A stretch of DNA of 64,000 bases, taken from positions 310,001-374,000 of the forward strand of contig NZ_LKKK01000001.1 of the NCBI RefSeq assembly GCF_001446935.1. Reading direction: 5' to 3'. Positions within the stretch are counted from its first letter, which is position 1, and each line of letters starts with the position of its first letter. The notes under the pieces were generated by a model. It saw nothing but the letters and a program-made list of their open reading frames with translations. It did no database searches and was not told where the DNA came from. Positions 1 through 11,502 of the stretch are shown here, in pieces. A program made the translations under genes and the position numbers. This DNA comes from Pseudomonas sp. TTU2014-080ASC (GTDB taxonomy: Bacteria; Pseudomonadota; Gammaproteobacteria; Pseudomonadales; Pseudomonadaceae).

Positions 1-427
1 CGGCCTGTTCTTCTGCCGCCCCGGCCATCCACTGCTGGAGAAAGAGAGCCAGTCCACCAACGATCTGTTCGACTACCCGCTGGCCGCCGCACGCCTACCC
101 GCAGGCATACATAAAGTACTGGCGAATCTCAGCGGCAAGACCCAGCTAGATCAGCATATTGAATGCGAGCACTTGCCTCTGCTGCTGAAGCTGGTGCGCA
201 GCAGCAACACCATCGCCATGAGCACACAGGAAGCCATGAACGATTACCTGCACGAAGGAGAATTCGTGCAATTACACCTGCGCAATCTGCCTGCTGATCT
301 GGACAGCCTGAAGGCCCACTGCGGCATTGTCAGCCGCGCTGGTTATCGGTTGTCGCCTGCAGCTAACGCGATGATTGAATTGCTGGTGAAGTTGGATCAG
401 GAGGCAGATCAGAGTAAGGCTGCTTAG
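1..427 (+). CDS. LysR-family regulator, C-terminal part only
   Basis: An open frame from base 2 to the TAG at 425-427 gives the last 141 residues of a protein; the start lies left of the window. The residues FFCRPGHPLL and the pattern around RSSNTIAMST are typical of the effector-binding domain of LysR-type regulators, where this part forms the second lobe and the dimer contact. The N-terminal helix-turn-helix is not in the window, so the DNA target cannot be judged. The gene ends just before a bidirectional terminator and faces the sulfate-ester binding protein tail to tail. Whether it regulates the sulfur genes to the right is unknown. Confidence 0.8.
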   Translation, partial: GLFFCRPGHPLLEKESQSTNDLFDYPLAAARLPAGIHKVLANLSGKTQLDQHIECEHLPLLLKLVRSSNTIAMSTQEAMNDYLHEGEFVQLHLRNLPADLDSLKAHCGIVSRAGYRLSPAANAMIELLVKLDQEADQSKAA

Positions 428-466
428 GCCTGCGCCCAAAAACCTGGACACGCTAACCAAACAAAC

Positions 467-494
467 AAAAACGGAGGCAATCACCTCCGTTTTT
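467..494. terminator. Bidirectional rho-independent terminator
   Basis: The stem ACGGAGG/CCTCCGT is flanked by an A-run on the left and a T-run on the right, so it can stop transcription from both sides. It separates the LysR gene and the convergent binding-protein gene. Confidence 0.8.
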
Positions 495-510
495 CAGTAG
501 CGTCTAATCT

Positions 511-1590
511 TCAGCGACTTGCCTGAGCAGGCGTTGCAGCCACTGCTGCTGAGGCTGCCTGATCGTTCAGCGCCGCATCAAGAAACTCGCTCTGCACCCA
601 GCCCTTCACTTGGAAGCCCTTACGGATCAGGCGCTGTTCAGCAGCGATGTTGACGCCCTTCTGCAGATGATCGAGGAATGCCTGATCAAGTCGCGGATCG
701 AAGAGGTCAGCAAACTTGTCGTCACCGTAGCTTTTTTCCAGCAGGCCAGCAGGGTAATTAGCTCGTTCAGTCACCCGTTGCAGGTAGGTCGCTTTGTTGT
801 CGTCATTACGCAGCCAGTTCACCGCTTTCTGCTGAGCCTTGAGCAGGCGTGCCGTGACTTCAGGGTACTGATCGACAAACTTGCCAGTGCCCAATAACAC
901 CGTTAACGCACTCCCCTCACCATTGAGATCATCTGTACTCAGCGGCAGGTCAGCCAGCCCCCGGCTATTAAGTGCGATCAGATCGAAGATGCTCCAGGTA
1001 GCGTCAATTTGCTTAGCTGCCAGTGCCGCTGCTGCCGCGTTGGTATCCAGGTTGATCACTTGCAGATCGCGCTCCTTCAGGCCCTCAGTCGCCAGCGCTG
1101 CGTTAAAGGACAGCTGGTTGGCGGTGCCTTTGAAAACCGCAACGCGCTTGCCTTTGAGGTCGCTCAGCGTCTTGATACCAGAGCCCGGAACAACGCCAAG
1201 ATAGTATTTGATATTGCGTGCACTGGCGCTCAGCAGGCGCGTATCAAGACCGTTGGCCTTGCCGATAATGGCAGCCAGGTCGCCCAAATAGGCGAAGTCG
1301 ATCTGGTCGTTGGCCAGGGCCTCATTAATCACCGGGCCTGCGCCTTTAAAGAAGTTCCACTGCACCTTAATGCCGTCTGCAGCGAACTCTTGCTCAAAGA
1401 TGTTCTGCACACGCAACACGTCCACCACCCCACCACCGGTTGGCTTGTTTCCCGCGCTAAGGTCTGGGACCGCAATTCTGATTTCCTTGGGCAGCTCAGT
1501 GGCATGGGCCAGTTGACCAAAAGTGGTGAGCAGGCCCACCAAAACCGGAGCGGCGAACGCCCCAAAGACACGCACAAAACGATTATTCAT
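511..1590 (-). CDS. atsR: Sulfate-ester/sulfonate ABC transporter binding protein (AtsR-like)
   Basis: Periplasmic solute-binding protein of the SsuA/NMT1 type, 359 residues from the ATG at 1590. I chose this start because AAGGAA lies just upstream and a normal signal peptide follows (cleavage expected after about residue 30, LAHA|TE); a longer open frame reaches 1665 but would bury that signal. The mature part has the two-lobe pattern of aliphatic sulfonate and sulfate-ester binding proteins, for example FKGTANQ in the phosphate-like binding loop region. It is transcribed away from the permease, ATPase and arylsulfatase genes to its right. In P. aeruginosa the equivalent genes form the atsRBCA cluster. 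The ligand (sulfate ester rather than sulfonate) is inferred from the arylsulfatase neighbour. Confidence 0.75.
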   Translation of the reverse strand: MNNRFVRVFGAFAAPVLVGLLTTFGQLAHATELPKEIRIAVPDLSAGNKPTGGGVVDVLRVQNIFEQEFAADGIKVQWNFFKGAGPVINEALANDQIDFAYLGDLAAIIGKANGLDTRLLSASARNIKYYLGVVPGSGIKTLSDLKGKRVAVFKGTANQLSFNAALATEGLKERDLQVINLDTNAAAAALAAKQIDATWSIFDLIALNSRGLADLPLSTDDLNGEGSALTVLLGTGKFVDQYPEVTARLLKAQQKAVNWLRNDDNKATYLQRVTERANYPAGLLEKSYGDDKFADLFDPRLDQAFLDHLQKGVNIAAEQRLIRKGFQVKGWVQSEFLDAALNDQAASAAVAATPAQASR

Positions 1591-1911
1591 TGAAGGGTTT
1601 CCTTGTGCTTGCAAGACGCCGGATGGCTTTGACGGGCTGACAATAAGCACAAGAAATCCAGTCAATAAAATAATAAAAGATTATTTTTTAATTCAATTAA
1701 CGCATAAAAAGCCTACCACGCGGGCTGGCCGGCAAATGCGATAGAGGCATAAAAAATATTCACAAAAGGCATTGGAGGGAAAAAGAAAAAGCTCCTTTAA
1801 ATGGGCTTTCTTATCGCTCAAATGAATTTATATGAAGTTTTATATGCCAATAATCATCTTTTCATATAAGCCCGAATCACACCCTCCAACAGCCCGCTGG
1901 AGGGCTTTTAA
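1591..1911. promoter_or_regulatory. Divergent AT-rich control region of the ats genes
   Basis: This 321-base gap between two divergent transport genes contains no credible gene. It is strongly AT-rich, especially at 1650-1700 and 1800-1870. A perfect 9-base inverted repeat, TTATATGAA at 1828-1836 and TTCATATAA at 1861-1869, has its arms 33 bases apart, about three helical turns, which suits a LysR-type tetramer such as CysB. Sulfate-ester genes in pseudomonads are known to be induced by sulfate starvation through CysB; its binding here is inference. Confidence 0.5.
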
Positions 1912-3500
1912 ATGAGCACAGCGAGTCAACTCGGACGACTTACGCTGACTGCACATTTGCGTGCGGCCAAGCCCGTTTCACCTGATCGGTTCCTGCCCTG
2001 GATTGTCCCTGCGCTTTTATTTGCCTTATGGCTCGCAGCCAGCCACTGGCACTGGATGAGCGAGCAGGTTTTACCAAGTCCGGCGCTGGTGTGGGATACC
2101 TTGCTTGAGCTTGGTCGCGACGAGCTGTGGACGCACTTGGGCATCAGCCTGCAGCGCCTGGCACTGGGATTGGCCGGCGGGGTGTTGAGTGGCCTGCTGC
2201 TAGGTGCCCTACTCGGAAGCAGCAAACTGGCGGAAAGGCTGATTTACCCGACCTTCGCTGCGTTGGCACAGATCCCGACGCTGGCATGGATTCCATTGTT
2301 CATGCTGCTGTTCGGCATTGGTGAAGCACTGAAGCTGGTGGTGCTGATTAAAGCGATCATCGTACCGATCACTATTCATACGCTGGTAGGCGTGCGTGAT
2401 GCTCAGCCGCGCTTGCGCGAAGCAGCCGAGGTACTGCGTCTGTCCCCCGTGCAGCAAGTCTTCAGACTGATCATTCCGGCAGCGTTGCCCTCCTTCATGG
2501 CTGGCCTGCGTCTGGCGCTGGCCACTGGCTGGTCCTCACTGCTGGCCGCCGAGCTGCTGGCCTCAAGTGAAGGACTCGGCTACCTGATGGTTTGGGGCCG
2601 TCAGCTGTTTATGTTGGACATCGTGTTTGTCTGCATTCTGGTGATCGGGATATTCGGTGCATTGTTTAACACCGGGATCAACTGGTTGGATAAGCGGCTG
2701 GTGTACTGGCCACACCCTGCAACTGCTGCCTTTCACCGCCAGCCTGTCGGGCCGGGCTGGCAGCGTGTGCAACCCTGGCTCCTGCCTTTAGCGTTACTGG
2801 TAATTTGGCAGAGCGCTGTGCAGTTGCGCTGGGTCGACAGCAACATTCTCGCGGCACCGCTGCACGTGCTGCAAGCGACGTGGGAAGGCCTGCGTGATGG
2901 CTCACTGGCTGAGGCCATGCTGCGCAGCCTGTCACGTGCACTGGGCGGGCTGTTGATCGGCGGCGGTCTTGGCTTGCTGTTTGGTCTGCTGCTGGGGCTG
3001 TGGAAACCGGCTGAGCGTCTGTTTGGCGGCAGTTTGTCGGCGTTGCAGCAAATCGCAATCTTTGCCTGGGTACCGCTGCTCACGGCTTGGTTCGGTTTAG
3101 GTGAAGCCGGCAAGTTGTCTTTTATCAGCCTGGCTACCTTTTTCCCACTGCTGATCGCCAGCCAACGCGGTATTGCCAACCTTTCGCCACAGCTCAACGA
3201 AGCCAGCCAGGTACTGCGCCTAGACCGCCGTCAGCACTTGCTGCGCGTGGTCTTGCCGGGTGCAGCACCGGCAATCTTTGCAGGCCTGCGTCTGGCGCTG
3301 ATCTTTGCCTGGCTGGGCACCATCGGTGCCGAATACTTCATGCCCTCCAACGGTGGTATCGCCAGTCTGATGATCGGCGCACAACAGCTTTTCCGCATGG
3401 ATCAGGTCATGGCCAGCATGTTGCTGATTGGCCTCACCGGTGCCCTGCTCAACACCCTCGGACAACGTCTTGAAGCGCACGTCTCGCGCTGGAGAAACGC

Positions 3501-3504
<4 letters not shown>
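1912..3504 (+). CDS. atsB: Double-domain ABC permease for sulfate esters (AtsB-like)
   Basis: Inner-membrane permease of 530 residues, about twice the usual size for the SsuC/TauC family. It consists of two binding-protein-dependent permease domains in tandem: one EAA loop begins near residue 170 (EAAEVLRLSP) and a second near residue 430 (EASQVLRLDR), each followed by a similar IIPAALP or VLPGAAP stretch. One polypeptide can thus supply both halves of the channel. A GGAGGG ribosome-binding site precedes the ATG. The gene overlaps the ATPase gene by four bases (ATGA), so the two are translationally coupled. The role as sulfate-ester importer follows from the arylsulfatase two genes downstream and from the P. 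aeruginosa and P. putida ats clusters. Confidence 0.8.
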
Positions 3505-6006
<2,502 letters not shown>

Positions 6007-6046
6007 TGCTACCTGCGGAGCGGCCAGGCGCTACTCCGCAGGCGTC

Positions 6047-6955
6047 TCACAACAGGTGTTTCTGCACCTCTCCGGTGAGAGTGACTTCCTCTGCTTCATC
6101 CTCTCCCAGAATCCGCGCACTGGCCGTCATGCCGGCACTGAGATGGACGCCTTGTGGCACCTTGTCCAAAGCGATCCGGACCGGTATGCGCTGGGCCAAA
6201 CGCACCCAGTTAAACGTCGGCTCAACATCTGCCAACAACTGACCGTCTGGCGATGAGTTACGGTCGGTAATGCCCCGGCTAATACTTTCCACATGGCCGG
6301 ACAACTTCTGATCCCCGCCCATTAACCAAATCTCGACAGGCATACCTTCTCGAATCTGCGGCAATTTGGTTTCTTCAAAATACCCCTGAATGTAGAACGA
6401 GCTCTCATCCACCAGCGCCATTACCGGCTGGCCGACATTCACATAGTTGCCTTGGGCCAGACGCAGGTTGGTGATATGTCCCGAGCGCGGAGCCCGGACT
6501 TCGCTGCGCTGCAGATTCAGCTGTGCCAGCTTCACGGCTGCCTGTGCCTGACGGAACTCACCTCGTGCGACTTCCATATCCAGCTTGGCGTTGTCGACTT
6601 GCTCAGCGCTGATGGCCGCCACACCCAGACGCTGGCGGCGGCTGGCCTGATGCTCGCGCTGGCGTAACTCGTCTTTGCGGGTCTGCTCAAGCGCCATCGC
6701 TTGCTCAAGTTCAGCCTTGTAGCGATCACGATCAATCGTCATCAGGACATCGCCTTTTTTGACGGACTGATTGTCGACGACTTTCAGTTCGACCACCCAC
6801 CCCGAAACATCCGGCGCAATCGTCACCACATCTGCACGGATACGCGCATCACGGGTCCAGGGTGAATACATATAGTGCTGCCAGATCCAGTGCCCGGCGA
6901 ACAATGCGACAGCCACAACCACCAAGGTTACGGTCACACGAATAAAGCTCTGCAA
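6047..6955 (-). CDS. aaeA: HlyD/AaeA-type periplasmic adaptor of an aromatic-acid efflux pump
   Basis: Membrane-fusion protein of 302 residues with one N-terminal membrane helix (about residues 6-22), a biotinyl-lipoyl-like domain (VSGWVVELKV, DNQSVKKGDVL), a short coiled-coil hairpin and a beta-barrel part. It would link the FUSC membrane protein to the periplasm or an outer-membrane channel, as AaeA does with AaeB in Escherichia coli. The start is a TTG at 6955 with AGAGGG upstream. It is the last gene of a three-gene operon after the FUSC and DUF1656 genes. Substrates cannot be read from sequence; hydroxylated aromatic acids or fusaric acid are the known ones of the family. Confidence 0.8.
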   Translation of the reverse strand: MQSFIRVTVTLVVVAVALFAGHWIWQHYMYSPWTRDARIRADVVTIAPDVSGWVVELKVVDNQSVKKGDVLMTIDRDRYKAELEQAMALEQTRKDELRQREHQASRRQRLGVAAISAEQVDNAKLDMEVARGEFRQAQAAVKLAQLNLQRSEVRAPRSGHITNLRLAQGNYVNVGQPVMALVDESSFYIQGYFEETKLPQIREGMPVEIWLMGGDQKLSGHVESISRGITDRNSSPDGQLLADVEPTFNWVRLAQRIPVRIALDKVPQGVHLSAGMTASARILGEDEAEEVTLTGEVQKHLL

Positions 6956-6994
6956 TGAAAATCCCTCTTACTCAAACAGATGAAACAGCACCCG

Positions 6995-7195
6995 CTAACC
7001 CAATACGGCCACAATCGTCGCCAGTACACACACATAAAGCGCGCAGTCGAACAGCGCTTCATGCCAAATCCAACGAGTCAGACCCGCCCAATGGATACCT
7101 CTGCGCAACACACCGGTCACAACCAGAGCGAGCAAGGCGAATACCAGCATCGGGCTGAACAGAATCCCTCCCAGCTCTAACTCACGCAGTCCCAT
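6995..7195 (-). CDS. aaeX: DUF1656 small membrane protein (AaeX-like)
   Basis: A 66-residue protein with two predicted membrane helices (around FSPMLVFALLALVVTGVL and a C-terminal CALYVCVLATIVAVL). DUF1656 proteins are found between FUSC and HlyD genes in aromatic-acid efflux operons; their exact role is not established. The ATG at 7195 lies inside the 3' end of the FUSC gene (14-base overlap), which shows coupled translation. A longer frame to 7234 is open but would overlap the FUSC gene more and lacks the family start MGLRE. Confidence 0.75.
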   Translation of the reverse strand: MGLRELELGGILFSPMLVFALLALVVTGVLRRGIHWAGLTRWIWHEALFDCALYVCVLATIVAVLG

Positions 7196-9167
7196 AGATT
7201 TCCCCACGCATTGAACACCAATGACGCCAACCACTGCGCAACTGCAACAATGCTGATTGGGCCAGACGCCGGTCAGGGCTGGACGGCAGCGCCATCAAAG
7301 CCTCGGATAGATGATTGATAGCAGGATCAAGCGCCTCCTGCCTGTCGGACTGAGGGCCCGCGTTTACCACTGCTTCATAGCGCAAGACGAATTGGTTCCA
7401 GTCGCTGGCAAGCTCAGGCAGCAACTGCACGCAGCCGCGCAGTTGCAACAATTCGTCCCCCAGATCGAGTGCAGCGACGCCCTCCTCCCAGACACTTTGC
7501 GACTGACCAGAGCCCACCGGATAGTAGCGCGCCAGTTGTACCAGACGATCAGCCATACGACCGCCGAACCAGCTTTCAGCCCCTGCCAGACTCAGGCGAG
7601 CCAGACGCCCCATGTCTCGCGCTGTCGCCTGCAACAAACGACGCCCCAGCCAGTTGCGGTTGCGTAGGCTGATCAACCTGAACGCCATCACCGCGCAACT
7701 CACACCAATCACCAGCCCCAGAGACTCATTGATAAAGAATGGCACGTCGTTGGTAACACCCGCCGGAGCAAGAGAAAGCACCACCAGATGCATACAGAAC
7801 GCTGTCGCAACCGCACCTGTGGCAGGCGAGCTCATTGCCAGCGCTGCGATAAACATCGGTACACCCAGCACCAGACAAAGCAGCTCAAAGTCGTAAATAA
7901 CCGGGATCAGCAGTTGCGTAATCACAAAAGCAACCGGCAGCGCCCAGAAGGTTCCACGCAGGAACATCATTCCGAGCTGGATCGCATTGTCCCGGCTGGC
8001 AAACAAACTGCACACCACCGCACATAAAAGCATTGCCCCAGTTGCCGAAGGCCAGGCCGTCGCCATCCAGAAGCTCGCCATCAGCAAAAATGCCAACGCA
8101 CTGCGCATGCCAAAAAAAGCTGCGGTTTGCCAATCATGGTGCCATGACAAAGCCGGTGGCAGTTCGCGACTGGGTTGAGCGTTGCACACTGCATCAAACG
8201 AGTGCTGCGCCTTCAGCAGCGTGCCGATAAACAGAGCAAGACGATCCAGACAATGCTGCTGCGATGCTGTCCATTCGCGGGAAGACAAGGCCTCTACCAA
8301 CTCCCCACGCAGTGCAGCCCAGTCAATGGCTTCATGATCGTCTAGGCCGTCGCGAACACGGGTCAGCCAGATGCTCACCTCTGCGGCCTCATTAGCCGAC
8401 AATTGCCGCCACTGCCGCGCCACTCCACGGGCCAGACGCAGCATAGCCAACAGATCACGGCTCATCAGACGTACCGCCTGAGCCCGCAAGCGCCCCTGAT
8501 AGCCTTCAAACCAGGCATGTTCGCGCTGCGCATCCACCGCGACGATGCGCCCGAGCATTTCCAGCAACCCTTGCCGAGGCAAACTGTCTCCGCTGAGAGA
8601 CTGACTGGCAGCCTGAAGACCTGCGCGCCAAGTGCCTTGCGCCTGCCCTACCAACTGATGATTAACCCGGATCGGCCAGAGAATGATCTGCACCATCGAC
8701 GCACAAATAATCCCCAGAGAGATTTCCGTCGCCCTCGCCACCGCCTCCTCAAATACATTCAGCGGGTTCCCAAGCGACGGCAGACAGATGATCCCCACGG
8801 TGTAGCCCGCCAACACAAACGAATAGGCCCAGGCACTGCGCATCATGGTTGAAGCCGCTGTACACAGCCCAAGCCAAAGCGCCACAGCCGCCAGAAATAT
8901 CCAAGGCGATTGGCTGAACATCGCCATCACCACAATCGACATCACCGCCCCAACCAACGTCCCCAGCAATCGGGCGATAGCCTTTTGCAGCACCATGCCT
9001 GACAGCGGCTGCGCGACAATAACTGCCGTCATCATGGCCCATTGCGGCTGATCCAGCCCGAAGCGCAAGGCACACCACAACGCCAGAAAAGCCCCTAGCA
9101 CGGTCTTGATCGCAAACTGCACAGACCTGAGGCTGGGAGCCAGAAACGGCTTGAGGAAATTCGGCAC
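7182..9167 (-). CDS. aaeB: FUSC-family aromatic acid efflux transporter (AaeB-like)
   Basis: Inner-membrane transporter of 661 residues with the FUSC layout: a first block of about six helices (roughly residues 15-170), a cytoplasmic region, then a second block (roughly 340-500) and a C-terminal cytoplasmic part. Members export aromatic carboxylic acids or fusaric acid. I chose GTG at 9167 because GGGAG lies five bases upstream; an in-frame TTG at 9215 would add 16 residues without a clear ribosome-binding site. First gene of the operon with the DUF1656 and HlyD genes. A strong inverted repeat lies about 70-90 bases upstream of the start and may be its operator. Confidence 0.85.
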   Translation of the reverse strand: MPNFLKPFLAPSLRSVQFAIKTVLGAFLALWCALRFGLDQPQWAMMTAVIVAQPLSGMVLQKAIARLLGTLVGAVMSIVVMAMFSQSPWIFLAAVALWLGLCTAASTMMRSAWAYSFVLAGYTVGIICLPSLGNPLNVFEEAVARATEISLGIICASMVQIILWPIRVNHQLVGQAQGTWRAGLQAASQSLSGDSLPRQGLLEMLGRIVAVDAQREHAWFEGYQGRLRAQAVRLMSRDLLAMLRLARGVARQWRQLSANEAAEVSIWLTRVRDGLDDHEAIDWAALRGELVEALSSREWTASQQHCLDRLALFIGTLLKAQHSFDAVCNAQPSRELPPALSWHHDWQTAAFFGMRSALAFLLMASFWMATAWPSATGAMLLCAVVCSLFASRDNAIQLGMMFLRGTFWALPVAFVITQLLIPVIYDFELLCLVLGVPMFIAALAMSSPATGAVATAFCMHLVVLSLAPAGVTNDVPFFINESLGLVIGVSCAVMAFRLISLRNRNWLGRRLLQATARDMGRLARLSLAGAESWFGGRMADRLVQLARYYPVGSGQSQSVWEEGVAALDLGDELLQLRGCVQLLPELASDWNQFVLRYEAVVNAGPQSDRQEALDPAINHLSEALMALPSSPDRRLAQSALLQLRSGWRHWCSMRGEIYGTA

Positions 9168-9229
9168 TCTGACTCCCTGTCGGACAGTGAATAGATCGTG
9201 GGATTTAATCGACAAACAATATTATTAGG

Positions 9230-9264
9230 CTGCTAACTATTTTCGCAAAAAAATAGTTCTGCAG
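9230..9264. promoter_or_regulatory. Inverted repeat upstream of the efflux operon
   Basis: AACTATTTT at 9235-9243 and AAAATAGTT at 9250-9258 form a perfect 9-base inverted repeat with a 6-base spacer. It is extended outward by CTGC at 9230-9233 and GCAG at 9261-9264 with slightly unequal gaps. It lies in the promoter region of the FUSC operon and has the size of an operator for a dimeric repressor or LysR activator. No regulator gene for it sits next to the operon. Confidence 0.5.
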
Positions 9265-9350
9265 TCAGATGAACGGTAATAACTGGAGAACTTCGCTCCC
9301 CAATGACAAGCCTCTAAGGGGTAAGTTCACCCCTATGCGGGATAAAAAAA

Positions 9351-9374
9351 CGCCGTCATCACATGATGACGGCG
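9351..9374 (-). terminator. Rho-independent terminator of the MetQ-type gene
   Basis: The 10-base stem CGCCGTCATC/GATGACGGCG has a four-base loop and, reading on the minus strand, is followed by seven T. It lies 44 bases after the stop of the binding-protein gene. Confidence 0.85.
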
Positions 9375-9417
9375 TGCAATCCTGGGCAAACAGCCAAGGT
9401 GTCGTGGTTTGGTAAGC

Positions 9418-10200
9418 TCAGAAGGCAGGCAGCACAGCTCCCGAATAGCGCTGTTCAATAAAGGTTTTAACTTCCGGGCTGGTCAGAGCATCAGTCAGTT
9501 TCTGGATCGCCGGGCTGTTCTGGTTATCAGGACGGGCAACCAGGAAGTTCACATAGGGGGAATTACCGTCTTCAATCAGCAGCGCGTCTTGGGCTGGGTT
9601 GAGCTTGGCTTCCAGCGCGTAGTTGGTGTTGATCAATGCCAAATCTACTTGATCCAACACGCGCGGCAGGATGGCAGCTTCCAACTCTTTGAATTTGAAG
9701 TTGTGCGGGTTGCTGCTGATATCTTTGGGTGAAGCAACAGCGCTTTTCGGGTCCTTCAAAGTAATCAGACCAGCCTTCTGCAACAGCAGTAGCGCGCGGC
9801 CGCCGTTGCTGCCCTCATTTGGGATAGCAATGCTGGATCCATCAGGCAGTTCGGTAATGAGTTTGTGTTTGCTGGAGTACGCCCCGAACGGCTCGACGTG
9901 CACGCCTTTAACGACAACCAAGTCAGTGCCGCGACTGCTGTTAAAAGCATCCAGATACGGCTTGGTCTGGAAGTAGTTGGCATCCAGTTGCTTCTGTTGC
10001 ACTTGCAGGTTGGGCTGTATGTAGTCAGTGAAGACCTTAATCTCCAGATCAACGCCTTCTTCAGCCAACTTCGGCTTGATCAGCTCCAGAATCTCGGCAT
10101 GCGGGACCGGCGTGGCAGCAACCACCAGCTTTTCGCCAGCGTTTACAAAACCAGAAATGAGGGAAGCCGCAAGAGCGGTGAACAACAGTGTCTTTTTCAT
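9418..10200 (-). CDS. MetQ/NlpA-family substrate-binding protein, without its ABC partners
   Basis: A 260-residue binding protein of the MetQ family, whose members bind methionine or related sulfur compounds for a MetNI transporter. Typical motifs are TPVPHAEIL near residue 31, NYFQTKPYL near 75 and NEGSNGGRALLLL near 128. A signal peptide ends near VNA|GE at residue 22; there is no lipobox cysteine, so the product should be free in the periplasm rather than a lipoprotein. No metN or metI gene is adjacent: the gene stands alone, divergent from dcyD, with its own terminator. The exact ligand is uncertain, but the cysteine/cystine genes next door support a sulfur compound. Confidence 0.85.
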   Translation of the reverse strand: MKKTLLFTALAASLISGFVNAGEKLVVAATPVPHAEILELIKPKLAEEGVDLEIKVFTDYIQPNLQVQQKQLDANYFQTKPYLDAFNSSRGTDLVVVKGVHVEPFGAYSSKHKLITELPDGSSIAIPNEGSNGGRALLLLQKAGLITLKDPKSAVASPKDISSNPHNFKFKELEAAILPRVLDQVDLALINTNYALEAKLNPAQDALLIEDGNSPYVNFLVARPDNQNSPAIQKLTDALTSPEVKTFIEQRYSGAVLPAF

Positions 10201-10382
10201 GTCGGAGACTCATCCATTAGCAGCCTTACACATGCATGTATGGCGAATAATCTGGGAAACCAGCCCGCTTGGCGGTTTCAGTTGGGGCGACACTACTGTT
10301 ATTTTTTATTCCTCAAAAATACTGTTTTATTATTTTTATATAACCAAAGCACAAATACGCTTTTGATTAGGGACTCTGCCGC
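10201..10382. promoter_or_regulatory. Divergent promoter region metQ-like / dcyD
   Basis: The 182 bases between the two divergent genes become very AT-rich toward dcyD (10300-10345). A TATATA -10-like element at 10337-10342 would place the dcyD start site near 10350, but no good -35 box lies at the proper distance, which suggests an activator-dependent promoter. CysB is the obvious candidate from the gene content; this is inference. Confidence 0.35.
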
Positions 10383-11378
10383 ATGGACCTCTCACAGCTG
10401 ACCCGCCACCTGGACCGCATCCAACGCCTCACGCTGCTGACGCAGCCCACACCACTGGAAAAACTCCAGCGTCTCTCGCAAACCCTGGGTCGCGAGATTT
10501 ACATCAAACGCGATGACACCACACCGTTTGCCTTGGGCGGCAACAAGGTACGCAAGCTGGAATACCTCGGCGCAGCCGCACTCGCTGAAGGGGCTGACAC
10601 CCTGATCACCGCCGGAGCCATCCAGTCCAACCACGTCCGCCAGACTGCCGCCCTCGCCGCTCGCCTCGGCCTGGATTGCCTGGCCTTACTGGAAAACCCG
10701 ATCGGCACCAGCGCAGCCAACTACCTTGAAAACGGCAACCGCCTGCTGTTGGACCTGTTTGGTGCCACCGTAGAAAACGTGCCCGACCTTGATAACGCCG
10801 ATCAGCTACTGAACCAAGCGGCTGCGCGTCTTAACGTGCTGGGCAAGCGGCCTTATGTAGTACCGATTGGTGGCTCCAACGCCCTAGGCGCGCTGGGCTA
10901 TGTGCGGGCAGGCCTTGAGCTGGTCGAGCAGATCAAACAGAGCGGCCAGCAGTTTGCCGCCGTGATAGTGGCCTCAGGCAGCGCCGGTACCCATAGCGGC
11001 CTGGCGCTAGGGCTGGAATATGCCTTGCCGGGTACTCGCCTGATCGGTGTCACCGTCTCCCGCCCTGACGCCACTCAGCGCCCGAAAGTGGAGGGTCTGC
11101 TTAAGCAAACAGCTGAACTGCTGGAGATTGCAGTGCCGGCCAGCCTTAACATCGAACTGTGGGACAGCTATTTCGGCCCGCGTTACGGCGAAGCCAATCC
11201 GGCCACTCTCGCCAGTATTCAACTGCTGGCCAGTCAAGAAGGCATCCTGCTCGACCCGGTTTATACCGGCAAAGCCTTTGCCGGGCTGGTGGATGGCATT
11301 GAACGTGATCTGCTTGGCAATGGCCCGGTGCTGTTCGTGCATACCGGTGGTGCTCCTGCACTTTTCGCCTACCATTGA
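10383..11378 (+). CDS. dcyD: D-cysteine desulfhydrase
   Basis: PLP enzyme that breaks D-cysteine into pyruvate, ammonia and hydrogen sulfide. The 331 residues follow the DcyD/ACC-deaminase fold: the lysine that binds PLP is in [11 protein letters not shown] (residues 52-62), the Ser/Asn loop in [11 protein letters not shown], and the phosphate-binding glycine loop in [11 protein letters not shown]. The identity as DcyD rather than ACC deaminase rests on overall resemblance and on the cystine importer genes directly downstream, the arrangement also known from enterobacteria (dcyD with tcyJ/fliY). It is separated from them by 124 AT-rich bases, so they may have their own promoter. Confidence 0.9.
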   Translation: MDLSQLTRHLDRIQRLTLLTQPTPLEKLQRLSQTLGREIYIKRDDTTPFALGGNKVRKLEYLGAAALAEGADTLITAGAIQSNHVRQTAALAARLGLDCLALLENPIGTSAANYLENGNRLLLDLFGATVENVPDLDNADQLLNQAAARLNVLGKRPYVVPIGGSNALGALGYVRAGLELVEQIKQSGQQFAAVIVASGSAGTHSGLALGLEYALPGTRLIGVTVSRPDATQRPKVEGLLKQTAELLEIAVPASLNIELWDSYFGPRYGEANPATLASIQLLASQEGILLDPVYTGKAFAGLVDGIERDLLGNGPVLFVHTGGAPALFAYH

Positions 11379-11502
11379 TGCGAACAGTGATCAGCACCCA
11401 ATTAGAAACAACCGATATATAAGAATAATTTTTAAGTATTTTAACTTCTAAAAGGAGCGCTCTAGAGTGAGCGCACTTTTACTGCAGCGCGAGGATCGCA
11501 CC

